A DNA stretch of 40,902 nt, from positions 1 to 40,902 of the forward strand of contig DATHAQ010000057.1 of the NCBI GenBank assembly GCA_035296565.1. Direction: 5' to 3'. The DNA is from JACCZR01 sp035296565 (lineage in GTDB: Bacteria; Actinomycetota; Thermoleophilia; Solirubrobacterales; Thermoleophilaceae). Both the position numbers and the translations under genes were made by a program. Shown here in pieces: positions 34,063 to 40,902 of this stretch. How positions within the stretch are numbered: the first letter of the stretch is position 1; each line of letters opens with the position of its first letter. The notes beneath the pieces were generated by a model that saw nothing but the letters and a program-made list of their open reading frames with translations, searched no databases and was not told the origin of the DNA.

Positions 34063-34689
34063 TCAGAGCCCGAGGTCGCGGGCGAAGCCCGGCCTGGCCC
34101 GGTCGAACATCACGAAGCGCGGGTCGGGCACCTCGCTCATGTTCGGCTCGACGTGCACGGGTGTTCCCTCGGGCAGCTCGGCCCGGAAGCGCTCGGCGAG
34201 CTCACGTGCGCCCTCCTCGGTCGCCGCGCCGATCATCAGGTAGGCAAAGCGGCGCTCCACCGACAAGCCCTCGTCGATCAGGTCGCGCTCGAGCTCGACT
34301 GCGGTCGTCAGGCCGGTGAGCTCAATGCGCACCTCCCAGTCCTCGCCGCTCGCTCGCTCGCGCTCGGCCGCGCGCTCGTCCTCTGAGCTGGGCAGGGGCC
34401 GCGAGGCGTCCTCCCAGGCCTCCTCGTCGGGATGCCAGCGCGTTGTGGCCACCTCGGCGCTGAGGTCGTCGTGCTCGATCAGCTCGCGCACCACCCGCTC
34501 GGCCTCCCGGGCCTCGGACTGCGTGGCCGCGTAGAGGAACAGGCGCGGCCCGTCGCGGGTCACCACCACGCGGTTGCCGAGCCGCTCGCGCGTCTCGTCG
34601 TCGAGGTGGCGCGAGCGCAGGCGCTCGCCCAGGCCGTACCCGTGCTCGGGGTCGTCCAGGTTGATCTCCACCCGCCACTCGTCAGCCAT
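34063..34689 (-). CDS. Two-repeat alpha/beta protein of unknown function
   Basis: Soluble acidic protein (208 aa). It looks like two related ferredoxin-like halves: WRVEINL ... LFLYAATQSEAREAERVVRELIEHD (about 4-75) and WEVRIELTGL ... AYLMIGAATEEGARELAERFRAEL (about 118-180), each a strand, a helix, a strand and a long helix. A charged low-complexity linker separates them. A short tail ends in RARPGFARDLGL. No family recognised. ATG 34689 is chosen; ATG 34707 would add six residues. It is the first gene of the tldD-tldE operon, so it may supply or modulate TldDE substrates, which is only an inference. Confidence 0.75.
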   Translation of the reverse strand: MADEWRVEINLDDPEHGYGLGERLRSRHLDDETRERLGNRVVVTRDGPRLFLYAATQSEAREAERVVRELIEHDDLSAEVATTRWHPDEEAWEDASRPLPSSEDERAAERERASGEDWEVRIELTGLTTAVELERDLIDEGLSVERRFAYLMIGAATEEGARELAERFRAELPEGTPVHVEPNMSEVPDPRFVMFDRARPGFARDLGL

Positions 34690-34812
34690 CGGCGCGCATC
34701 TTGTCATTCCGGGTCGTGAGCCGGCGGGCCAGGAAGCGGCGCGTGCCGGCTATCCGGTTGCAGATGCGGACGACCGCGGCTCATCGGCCGGGCGGTATGA
34801 GACGAGCACGAG

Positions 34813-34843
34813 GGTGACGTAGGTCACAGAACAGGTCTATACG
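34813..34843 (+). promoter_or_regulatory. CRP/FNR-like operator and -10 before the membrane protein gene
   Basis: GGTGA-CGTAGG-TCACA (34813-34828) matches the CRP consensus TGTGA-N6-TCACA at 9 of 10 fixed positions and contains a perfect GTGAC-4 nt-GTCAC dyad. A TATACG (34838-34843) -10 candidate follows. The operator would overlap the -35 region, so a regulator here would more likely repress than activate. It lies between divergent genes and could serve either. Confidence 0.5.
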
Positions 34844-34904
34844 GCGTCCAATGTGACATCAAATGGTGTTACGGTTCCTGGCGCAATCGAACGTGGGAGG
34901 AACG

Positions 34905-36830
34905 GTGGCCTACTTCGCCGATCTCGTTTCGCTCGTCGCACAGGCAAAGCCCGCAGGGGGCGCTGCGCTCGACCAGGTGGTCATCGCCACCGCCGGCGCC
35001 GGCATCGCCACCGCGGCGATGCTCTACCTCATCACCCGCCACCGCAGCCGCGGCGACGGCGCCCTCACGCGCCTCGCCGCCGGCGCGGAGCGCATGTCCG
35101 CACTGCCGGGCTGGGCGGCGCTGCCCAGCGCCATCGCCGGCGCGTCCCTGATCACCGCGCTCGTGGGCATGTACTGGGACATCTCGCTCCACATCGCCGA
35201 CGGCCGCGACGAGGGGCCGCTGGCCAACCCGGCGCACTACCTGATCCTCGTCGGGCTGTTCGGGGTCTTCTCCAGCGGCTGCCTGTCGGTCACGCTGCCG
35301 CGCAACGACGAGCCGGTAGGGCCCGCGCCGGTGAACTTCGCCGGCCTGCGCGCGCCCATCGGCGGCGTGCTGATGGCCGCCGCGGGCTCATTCGCCCTCC
35401 TGGGCTTCCCGCTCGACGACGTGTGGCACCGCCTGTTCGGCCAGGACGTGACGCTTTGGGGCCCGACTCACCTGATGCTCATCGGCGGCGCGGGCATGTG
35501 CCTCATCGGCCAGGCCGTGCTGCTGGCCGAGGGGATGCACAGTCGCCGCCGGGCCGACGCCGCACCGTCGGGCAGGGCCAAGGTCCTATTGCTCGGCCTG
35601 GGCAAGGACTCCACGGTGGTCTACGCGCGCCGCGTGGCGCTGATGGGCGGTCTGCTCATAGGCCTCTCGACCTTCCAGGGCGAGTTCGACTTCGGCGTCC
35701 CGCAGTTCGCCCTGGTCTTCCACCCGACCCTGGTGGCCTTCGCCGCCGGCTGCGGCCTGGCCGCGGCCCGGCTGTGGGTCGGCCCCGGCGGCGCTCTGGG
35801 CGCCGCGCTGTTCTTCCTCCTCGTGCGCGGGCTGGTCAGCCTGCTAGTGGGCCCCGTGCTCGGCGAGCCGACCCCCGCCATGCCGCTGTACCTGATCGAG
35901 GCGCTCGGGTTCGAGCTCGTCGCGCTGGTCGCGCTGCGGCGCGGTCCGGTGGCCTTCGGCGCCCTGGGCGGCCTGCTGGCCGGCACGGTCGGCTTCTTCG
36001 CCGAGTACGCCTGGACGCAGGTGGCCTTCTCGAACACATGGACCGCCGCGCTGCTGCCCGAGGGACTGTTGCTCGCGGCCGCTGCCGGCCTCGCCGGCGG
36101 CCTCGTGGGCGGCCTGCTCGGCGCGGGGCTGAACCGCGAGCTGCCCAGCCGCACCGTCGCGCGCGCCGCCTTCGCGGCGGGCCTGGCGGTTATCGGCGTG
36201 CTGATCGCCAACGGCCTCGTGACGGTCGACCCGCAGGGCGTGCGCGCCAACGTGCAGTTGCGCGAGACCGCTCCGGGGCAGGCCGCGGCCACGGTGAGGT
36301 TCGACCCGCCCTCGGCCGCGAAGCACGCGCAGTGGGTCCAGACCACCGCCTGGCAGGGCGGCGGCCTGCGCGTCGAGCGGCTCGAGAGGGTCCGCGAGGG
36401 CGTCTACCGCACCACCGAGCCGATCCCCGTGAGCGGCGACTGGAAGACGCTGGTGCGCCTGCACCGCGGCCGCGAGCTCGCGGGCATCCCCGTGTTCCTC
36501 CCCGCCGACCCGGCCATTCCCGCGCCGGCGATTCCGGCGCGGGCGAGCTTCGAGCGCCCGTTGGTGGACGAGACGACGATCCTGCAGCGCGAGCTGAAGG
36601 ACGACGTGCCGGGCTGGCTCTGGGGCGCCGCGTCGCTGATCGTGCTCCTGATCTCGGTCAGCTTCGTGCTAGCCCTGGGCTGGGGCACGTCGTGCCTGGC
36701 GCGCGGGGCGTCCCAGCCGGATGCGACCCGCGAGCCGCCGACCACCCGTACGCTTGGAGGCGTACCGGAGGAGCGCAGCCCGAGCATCGGTCGGGCGAGC
36801 ACCGCACGGTCGACACGGTCTATCGCATGA
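34905..36830 (+). CDS. Polytopic membrane protein with Ig-like outer domain, unknown function
   Basis: Membrane protein (641 aa) with about 12 hydrophobic helices in residues 15-440 and one near 563-585. The first loops hold MYWDISLHIADGRDEGP and NPAHYL, with HLMLIG and FHPTLV later, which could be metal-binding His/Asp positions. Residues about 442-560 form an extracytoplasmic domain whose GVYRTTEPIPVSGDWKTLVRLHRG resembles YtkA/FixH/CopD-like Ig domains linked to copper handling. I do not recognise the whole protein. GTG 34905 is set by GGGAGG 4 nt upstream; an ATG at 34863 is less likely. ATGA overlap with the next gene. Confidence 0.8.
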   Translation: MAYFADLVSLVAQAKPAGGAALDQVVIATAGAGIATAAMLYLITRHRSRGDGALTRLAAGAERMSALPGWAALPSAIAGASLITALVGMYWDISLHIADGRDEGPLANPAHYLILVGLFGVFSSGCLSVTLPRNDEPVGPAPVNFAGLRAPIGGVLMAAAGSFALLGFPLDDVWHRLFGQDVTLWGPTHLMLIGGAGMCLIGQAVLLAEGMHSRRRADAAPSGRAKVLLLGLGKDSTVVYARRVALMGGLLIGLSTFQGEFDFGVPQFALVFHPTLVAFAAGCGLAAARLWVGPGGALGAALFFLLVRGLVSLLVGPVLGEPTPAMPLYLIEALGFELVALVALRRGPVAFGALGGLLAGTVGFFAEYAWTQVAFSNTWTAALLPEGLLLAAAAGLAGGLVGGLLGAGLNRELPSRTVARAAFAAGLAVIGVLIANGLVTVDPQGVRANVQLRETAPGQAAATVRFDPPSAAKHAQWVQTTAWQGGGLRVERLERVREGVYRTTEPIPVSGDWKTLVRLHRGRELAGIPVFLPADPAIPAPAIPARASFERPLVDETTILQRELKDDVPGWLWGAASLIVLLISVSFVLALGWGTSCLARGASQPDATREPPTTRTLGGVPEERSPSIGRASTARSTRSIA

Positions 36831-38314
36831 GCGACCACCACGTAGCGATCATCGGCTCTGGCTTCTCCGGCATGGGGATGGCCATCCGCCTGCTGCAGGA
36901 GGGCAAGCGGGACTTCGTGGTCCTCGAGCGGGCCGATGACGTGGGCGGCACCTGGCAGGCCAATCGCTATCCGGGCTGCCAGTGCGACATCCCGTCTCAC
37001 CTCTACTCGTTCTCGTTCGCCCCCAACCCCAACTGGAGCCGGACCTACTCCAAGCAGCCCGAGATCTGGGACTACATGCGCCGGGTGGCCGAGGACCACG
37101 GAGTGATGCCCTACATCCGCCTCAACCACGAGGTGACAGGCGCCGACTGGGACGAGGACGCGCAGCACTGGCGGATCGAGACCAGCGAGGGCGAGATCAC
37201 CGCGGACGTGCTCGTGGCCGGTCCGGGCGGCCTGTCGGAGCCGGCGATCCCGCCGCTCCCCGGCCTGGAGGACTTCGAGGGCCCCGCCTTCCACACCGCG
37301 GCCTGGGACGAGGACCATGACCTCAGCGGCGAGCGGGTGGCGGTGATCGGCACGGGCGCATCGGCGATCCAGACCGTGCCGAACATCCAGGCGCGGGTGC
37401 GAAGGCTGAAGGTCTTCATGCGCACCCCGCCCTGGATCGTGCCGCACAGCGACCGGCCGATCACCTCGCTGGAGCGGCGCCTGTACCGGCGGCTGCCCGC
37501 CGCCCAGAAGGCGGTGCGCTCGATGGTCTACTGGATGCACGAGGCGATGGTGTTCGGCCTGGTGCACAAGCCGGCGCGGCTCAAGCTGCTCGAGCGGGCG
37601 GCCAAGCGCCACATGAACTCGCAGGTGGCCGATCCCGAGCTCCGCCGCCGCCTAACCCCCGACTACCGGCTCGGCTGCAAGCGGATCCTGCCGTCCAACC
37701 TCTTCTATCCCGCGCTTCAGGAGCCCAACGTCGACCTGGTCACCGCCGGCATCCGCGAGATCCAGCCCGACGCGATAGTGACCGAGGACGGCGACCGCCA
37801 CGAGGTCGACGCCATCGTGCTCGGGACGGGCTTCCGCGCGACCGACATCAAGGCGGCCGAGTGGATCCGCGGCCGTGACGGCAACACGCTCAAGGAGTGC
37901 TGGGGGCAGAGCCCGCGGGCCTATCTCGGCCTGGCCGTGGCCGGTTTTCCGAACCTGTTCTTCCTGAGCGGGCCCAACACGGGCACCGGCCACCAGTCGC
38001 AGGTCTTCATGATCGAGTCCCACATCGAGTACGTGATGGACGCGATCCGCACCATGGACCGCCGCGGCCTGGCGACGGTCGAGGTGCGGCCCGAGGTCCA
38101 GGAGGCGTACAACCGCGAGCTCGAAGAGCGGATGCCGGGGACCGTCTGGAGCTCCGGCGGGTGCTCGAGCTGGTACCTCGACGCCACCGGGCGCAACGGC
38201 GTCATCTATCCCGACTTCACCTGGCGCTTCCGCAAGCGCACACGGCGGTTCGAGCCGGGCAAGTTCGCCGCGCAGTCCCTGGCCCGGCGCGCCGAGCAGC
38301 CGGCGGCCGCCTAG
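36827..38314 (+). CDS. Baeyer-Villiger-type flavin monooxygenase
   Basis: Class B flavoprotein monooxygenase (495 aa) using FAD and NADPH. FAD-binding GSGFSG (10-15), the Baeyer-Villiger fingerprint FxGxxxHxxxW at 150-160 (FEGPAFHTAAW), the NADPH-binding GTGASA (175-180), and ATGF-like GTGFRATD near the end of the fold. It would insert oxygen next to a carbonyl of a ketone, or hydroxylate; substrate unknown. The ATG overlaps the stop of the membrane protein gene. Its TAG stop abuts the stop of kup on the other strand. Confidence 0.93.
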   Translation: MSDHHVAIIGSGFSGMGMAIRLLQEGKRDFVVLERADDVGGTWQANRYPGCQCDIPSHLYSFSFAPNPNWSRTYSKQPEIWDYMRRVAEDHGVMPYIRLNHEVTGADWDEDAQHWRIETSEGEITADVLVAGPGGLSEPAIPPLPGLEDFEGPAFHTAAWDEDHDLSGERVAVIGTGASAIQTVPNIQARVRRLKVFMRTPPWIVPHSDRPITSLERRLYRRLPAAQKAVRSMVYWMHEAMVFGLVHKPARLKLLERAAKRHMNSQVADPELRRRLTPDYRLGCKRILPSNLFYPALQEPNVDLVTAGIREIQPDAIVTEDGDRHEVDAIVLGTGFRATDIKAAEWIRGRDGNTLKECWGQSPRAYLGLAVAGFPNLFFLSGPNTGTGHQSQVFMIESHIEYVMDAIRTMDRRGLATVEVRPEVQEAYNRELEERMPGTVWSSGGCSSWYLDATGRNGVIYPDFTWRFRKRTRRFEPGKFAAQSLARRAEQPAAA

Positions 38315-40267
38315 CTACACCTCGATGTTCGAGCCGAAGGCGACCACCCGGTCCTCGGGCAGGTCGAAGTAGGCCCAGCGGCTGGCCGAGTTGCGGGTCA
38401 TCAGCGAGAACAGGCGCTTGCGCCAGGCCATCATCGTCCTCTCATCGCCGGGGCTCACGGTGATACGGCTCAGGAAGTAGGTGGCCCTGCCCAGGTCGAT
38501 CGGGGAGCCGTCGCACTCGGCGTGGCGCAGCGCTCGCGGCACGTTGGGCTCGTCCTGGAAGCCGAAGCGCACCACGACCAGCGAGATGCCGTCGTCGGGA
38601 ATGGCGAGGTCGTCGACCTCGATGCGGTCCTCGTCGCTGACATAGGGGACCCCGACCGCCTCCACGTACACCACCACGTTGAGCTCGTGCAGCACGTGGT
38701 TGTGCTCGACGTTGTAGCGCATGGCCAGAGGTGTGGTGTCCGCCTGGGCGTTCAGGAAGATCGCCGTGCCCCGCACCCGGGTTGGCGGGTCGTCGGAGGC
38801 CTGCAGCTCCTTGACGAAGTCCAGCAGTGGCCCCTCCTCCTCGGTGCGCCGCGTGCTGACAATGTCACGGCCGCGGCGCCAGGTCATGAGGATCGTGAAC
38901 ACCCCGAGGCCGACCAGCAGCGGGAACCAGCCGCCGGTGGGGATCTTCGGCACGTTGGCCGCGAAGAAGGCCAGGTCGACGAACAGGAACGCGGTCGCTC
39001 CGCTGATCGCCAGCCACAGCGGCTTGTGCCACAGTGCGCGCACCACCACGAAGGCGAGCACGGTGTCGATGGCCAGGGTGCCGGTGACCGCGATCCCGTA
39101 GGCCGAGGCCAGGGCGGTGGAGGAGCCGAAGCCGACCACCAGCGCCACGATGGCGACGAACAGCGACCAGTTGACCGCGGGCACGTAGATCTGCCCGATC
39201 GCCTGCTTGGAGGTGTGGCGGATGGTCAGCAGCGGCAGAAAGCCGAGCTGCACCGCCTGGCGCGTGACCGAGAAGGCGCCGGAGATCACAGCCTGGGAGG
39301 CGATGACCGTGGCCGAGGTGGCGAGGATCACCATCGGGATCAGCGCCCAGTCGGGGACCAGCATGAAGAAGGGGTTCTCGATCGCCTTGGGGTCGGACAG
39401 CAGCAGGGCCCCCTGGCCCAGGTAGTTCAAGAACAAAGCGGGCAATACGAGCACGAACCACGCCCGCCTGATCGGCCCCGGGCCGAAGTGGCCCATGTCG
39501 GCGTACAGCGCCTCGGCGCCGGTGATCGCCAGCACCACAGAGCCGAGGGCGAGGAAGGCCTGGCCGCCGTGCTCTGTGAAGAACTCGACGCCGTAGGTCG
39601 GCGATAGCGCCTTGACCACGGACGGGTCGCCCAGCGTCTTGATCAACCCGAACACCGCCAGCGAGCCGAACCAGGCGGCCATGATCGGACCGAAGAAGCG
39701 CCCGAGCGGACCGGTGCCGAAGCGCTGGACGAAGAAGAGTGTCGAGAGGATCACCAGGGTGGCCGGCACCACGAAGGTCTCGAGGCTCGGCGTGACCACC
39801 TCGAGGCCCTCCACCGCCGACATCACCGAGATGGCCGGCGTGATCATGCCGTCGCCGTAGAACAGGGCGGCCCCGAAGGCGCCCATCGCGATTAGCAACC
39901 ACTTGGCCCTCGGCGTGTCCAGGCGGCTGCGGCGGATGAGGGAGATGAGGGCCATCACGCCGCCCTCCCCCTCGTTGTCGGCGCGCATGATGAAGAGCAC
40001 GTACTTGCAGGTCACGACGATCGTGATCGCCCAGAAGATCAGTGACAGCACGCCGTAGACGGCGGTGGGGTCCGGCTTGAGCCCGTGCTCTGTGCTGAAG
40101 GTCTCCTTCATCGCGTAGAGCGGGCTGGTGCCAATGTCGCCGAAGACGACGCCCAAGGCGCCGAGCGTCAGGGCGGCCAGGCCCGCCTTGGCCGGTGTGG
40201 GGGAGCTGTCCGCCGGCGGGCGCCGCTCGTCCGCGGGGACGTCGTGTGGCTCGTCTTCGGCGCTCAC
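38315..40267 (-). CDS. kup: Kup-type low-affinity potassium transporter
   Basis: Kup (650 aa), a K+/H+ symporter of the KUP/HAK family. The first helix GALGVVFGDIGTSPLYAMKE, then DNEGEGGVMAL, YGDGMITPAISVMSAVEG, TGAEALYADMGHFG and the PAVNWSLFVAIVAL segment are family hallmarks. About 12 helices are followed by a cytoplasmic domain (about 470-650). A disordered acidic/Pro N-terminus of some 25 residues precedes the first helix. GTG start at 40267, with no clear ribosome binding site. Confidence 0.96.
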   Translation of the reverse strand: MSAEDEPHDVPADERRPPADSSPTPAKAGLAALTLGALGVVFGDIGTSPLYAMKETFSTEHGLKPDPTAVYGVLSLIFWAITIVVTCKYVLFIMRADNEGEGGVMALISLIRRSRLDTPRAKWLLIAMGAFGAALFYGDGMITPAISVMSAVEGLEVVTPSLETFVVPATLVILSTLFFVQRFGTGPLGRFFGPIMAAWFGSLAVFGLIKTLGDPSVVKALSPTYGVEFFTEHGGQAFLALGSVVLAITGAEALYADMGHFGPGPIRRAWFVLVLPALFLNYLGQGALLLSDPKAIENPFFMLVPDWALIPMVILATSATVIASQAVISGAFSVTRQAVQLGFLPLLTIRHTSKQAIGQIYVPAVNWSLFVAIVALVVGFGSSTALASAYGIAVTGTLAIDTVLAFVVVRALWHKPLWLAISGATAFLFVDLAFFAANVPKIPTGGWFPLLVGLGVFTILMTWRRGRDIVSTRRTEEEGPLLDFVKELQASDDPPTRVRGTAIFLNAQADTTPLAMRYNVEHNHVLHELNVVVYVEAVGVPYVSDEDRIEVDDLAIPDDGISLVVVRFGFQDEPNVPRALRHAECDGSPIDLGRATYFLSRITVSPGDERTMMAWRKRLFSLMTRNSASRWAYFDLPEDRVVAFGSNIEV

Positions 40268-40351
40268 GAGCCGGGCAGCTTTTCAGGACGCTGGGCTCGA
40301 CAGCCCCGGTGGTCTGCTCGCGGACCACTCGTCCCGGCGCGAAATCGGGGG

Positions 40352-40380
40352 TTGTCCCCCTCCCTCCCGCGACGGATACT
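40352..40380 (+). promoter_or_regulatory. Promoter of the final small gene
   Basis: TTGTCC (40352-40357) and GATACT (40375-40380) are separated by 17 nt. The predicted start near 40387 leaves a leader of about 30 nt with an AGAGGGGG ribosome binding site before the ATG at 40417. Confidence 0.55.
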
Positions 40381-40416
40381 GGGCGGTGGCGAGATCCGAG
40401 CTAGAGGGGGATACCC

Positions 40417-40695
40417 ATGAGCATCGTTGTCCGTTATCCAACGTCGGGCATGTCTAGGCAGCAGTACGACACCGTTCGGAACGCACTGACGGAAGCCGGA
40501 GACTGGCCCACCGACGGCTGCGAGCTGCACGTCTGCTTCGGTGACGAGCAAGACATTCACGTCAGCGAGGTGTGGCAGTCGCAGGAGAAGTTCGAAGCGT
40601 GGGGCGAGAGACTTCAGCCGGAGCTCGAACGGGCGGGCATTGAGTTTGCTGGTGAGCCGGAGGTCTTCGAGGCCCATATCGTCGAGAACTTCTGA
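40417..40695 (+). CDS. Small ABM-like alpha/beta barrel protein
   Basis: Protein of 92 aa: IVVRYPTSGMSRQQYDTVRNALTEAG, CELHVCFGDEQDIHVSEVWQSQEKFEAWGERLQPELERAGI, FEAHIVENF. Strand-helix-strand pattern with VSEVWQSQEKFEAW is typical of small dimeric ABM-like proteins of unknown function. Strong ribosome binding site and its own promoter. Codon use is less GC-rich than in kup, like the similar gene at 30950. Confidence 0.8.
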   Translation: MSIVVRYPTSGMSRQQYDTVRNALTEAGDWPTDGCELHVCFGDEQDIHVSEVWQSQEKFEAWGERLQPELERAGIEFAGEPEVFEAHIVENF

Positions 40696-40902
40696 ACAAG
40701 CCTCGCCATTCGCCTCATGGGCGCCCCTGGGGTCCGCGCGACACCTGGGGGCGATGATGCTCCCTCCTCTTGGCGCACTGCCGCGCCCCTATCACCAAAC
40801 CTCGGCGGCCCGCGGGCGTTGTAGTGGGTGTGGGAGGCCGGCGTTGCGGCGCGGCTGTCTCGGTGGGTCACGGACGACCCCCCGCGGCGGCCGTCTGGTC
40901 TA
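40696..40902. other. Window end without recognisable gene
   Basis: The last 207 nt contain G/C-rich inverted segments (CGCCCC near 40719 with GGGGGCG near 40749) that may end the previous transcript. No coding sequence or tRNA is recognisable. Confidence 0.4.

Noticed and set aside
34852..34866. Second CRP-like half-site TGTGACATCAAATGG
   Set aside because: Only the left half TGTGA matches; the right half lacks TCACA.
34853..36826. Upstream extension of the monooxygenase frame through the membrane protein gene
   Set aside because: The extension translates to Arg/Pro/Gly-rich sequence, the typical off-frame product of GC-rich DNA. The ATG at 36827 starts directly with the FAD-binding strand.

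Overview
The window is a GC-rich chromosomal segment (roughly 70 percent G+C by eye, many GTG and TTG starts) from an actinobacterium. The gene families point to the class Thermoleophilia (Solirubrobacterales/Gaiellales type): uvrC-rapZ-gap-pgk-tpiA-gpmI order, small monooxygenase-like proteins starting MYATVRRYEG, and a remnant starting MSQENVE. This placement is inferred from family resemblance, not from a marker phylogeny. There is no prophage, no insertion sequence, no CRISPR array and no rRNA.

Layout. 0.1-4.4 kb: fatty acid desaturase, MaoC-like hydratase, UvrC and RapZ. 4.5-8.9 kb: a tightly packed lower-glycolysis operon (GAPDH, PGK, TPI, phosphoglycerate mutase) whose genes abut or overlap; yvcK and whiA, which often sit between rapZ and gap in Gram-positive bacteria, are absent here. 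9-10.7 kb: Hsp20 and tRNA-guanine transglycosylase. 10.7-13.2 kb, minus strand: metallophosphoesterase, a T/P-rich lipoprotein and a PASTA-less membrane Ser/Thr kinase, joined by 4-nt overlaps. 13.2-17 kb: Ste24-like M48 protease, DUF3467 protein, RlmH and ArgRS (with an aberrant HIGH motif). 17-18 kb: a RES/Xre toxin-antitoxin pair with operator-like 12-bp repeats.

18-19.8 kb (minus) and 26.5-29.5 kb (plus) hold two halves of a cytochrome c maturation system: TlpA/CcmG, CcmH and CcdA, then CcmE, CcmF and a short CcmI-like protein. The CcmE carries a Cys-x3-Phe motif instead of the usual heme-binding His. Between the halves are tRNA-Gly(CCC), a His-rich secreted protein, a cytochrome P450 divergent from a coiled-coil protein, a secreted family 2 glycoside hydrolase, a CPA1-type antiporter, a cupin and a small exported protein. 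29.5-31.2 kb: SecG, a frameshifted DUF559 gene, a gene remnant and a small monooxygenase-like protein. 31.3-34.7 kb (minus): a two-repeat protein of unknown function with TldD and TldE. 34.9-38.3 kb: an unrecognised polytopic membrane protein translationally coupled to a Baeyer-Villiger-type flavoprotein, behind a CRP-like operator. 38.3-40.7 kb: Kup potassium transporter and another small ABM-like protein.

Two themes recur. Several genes have a TANNNT -10 element 6-7 nt upstream of the start codon and no Shine-Dalgarno sequence, which predicts leaderless transcripts; others have clear GGAGG-type sites. Two distant intergenic gaps share two palindromic motifs. I found no clearly new multi-gene system. 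The best candidates for novelty are the ArgRS active-site change, the CcmE variant, the kinase/lipoprotein operon and the unknown membrane protein with its flavoprotein partner.
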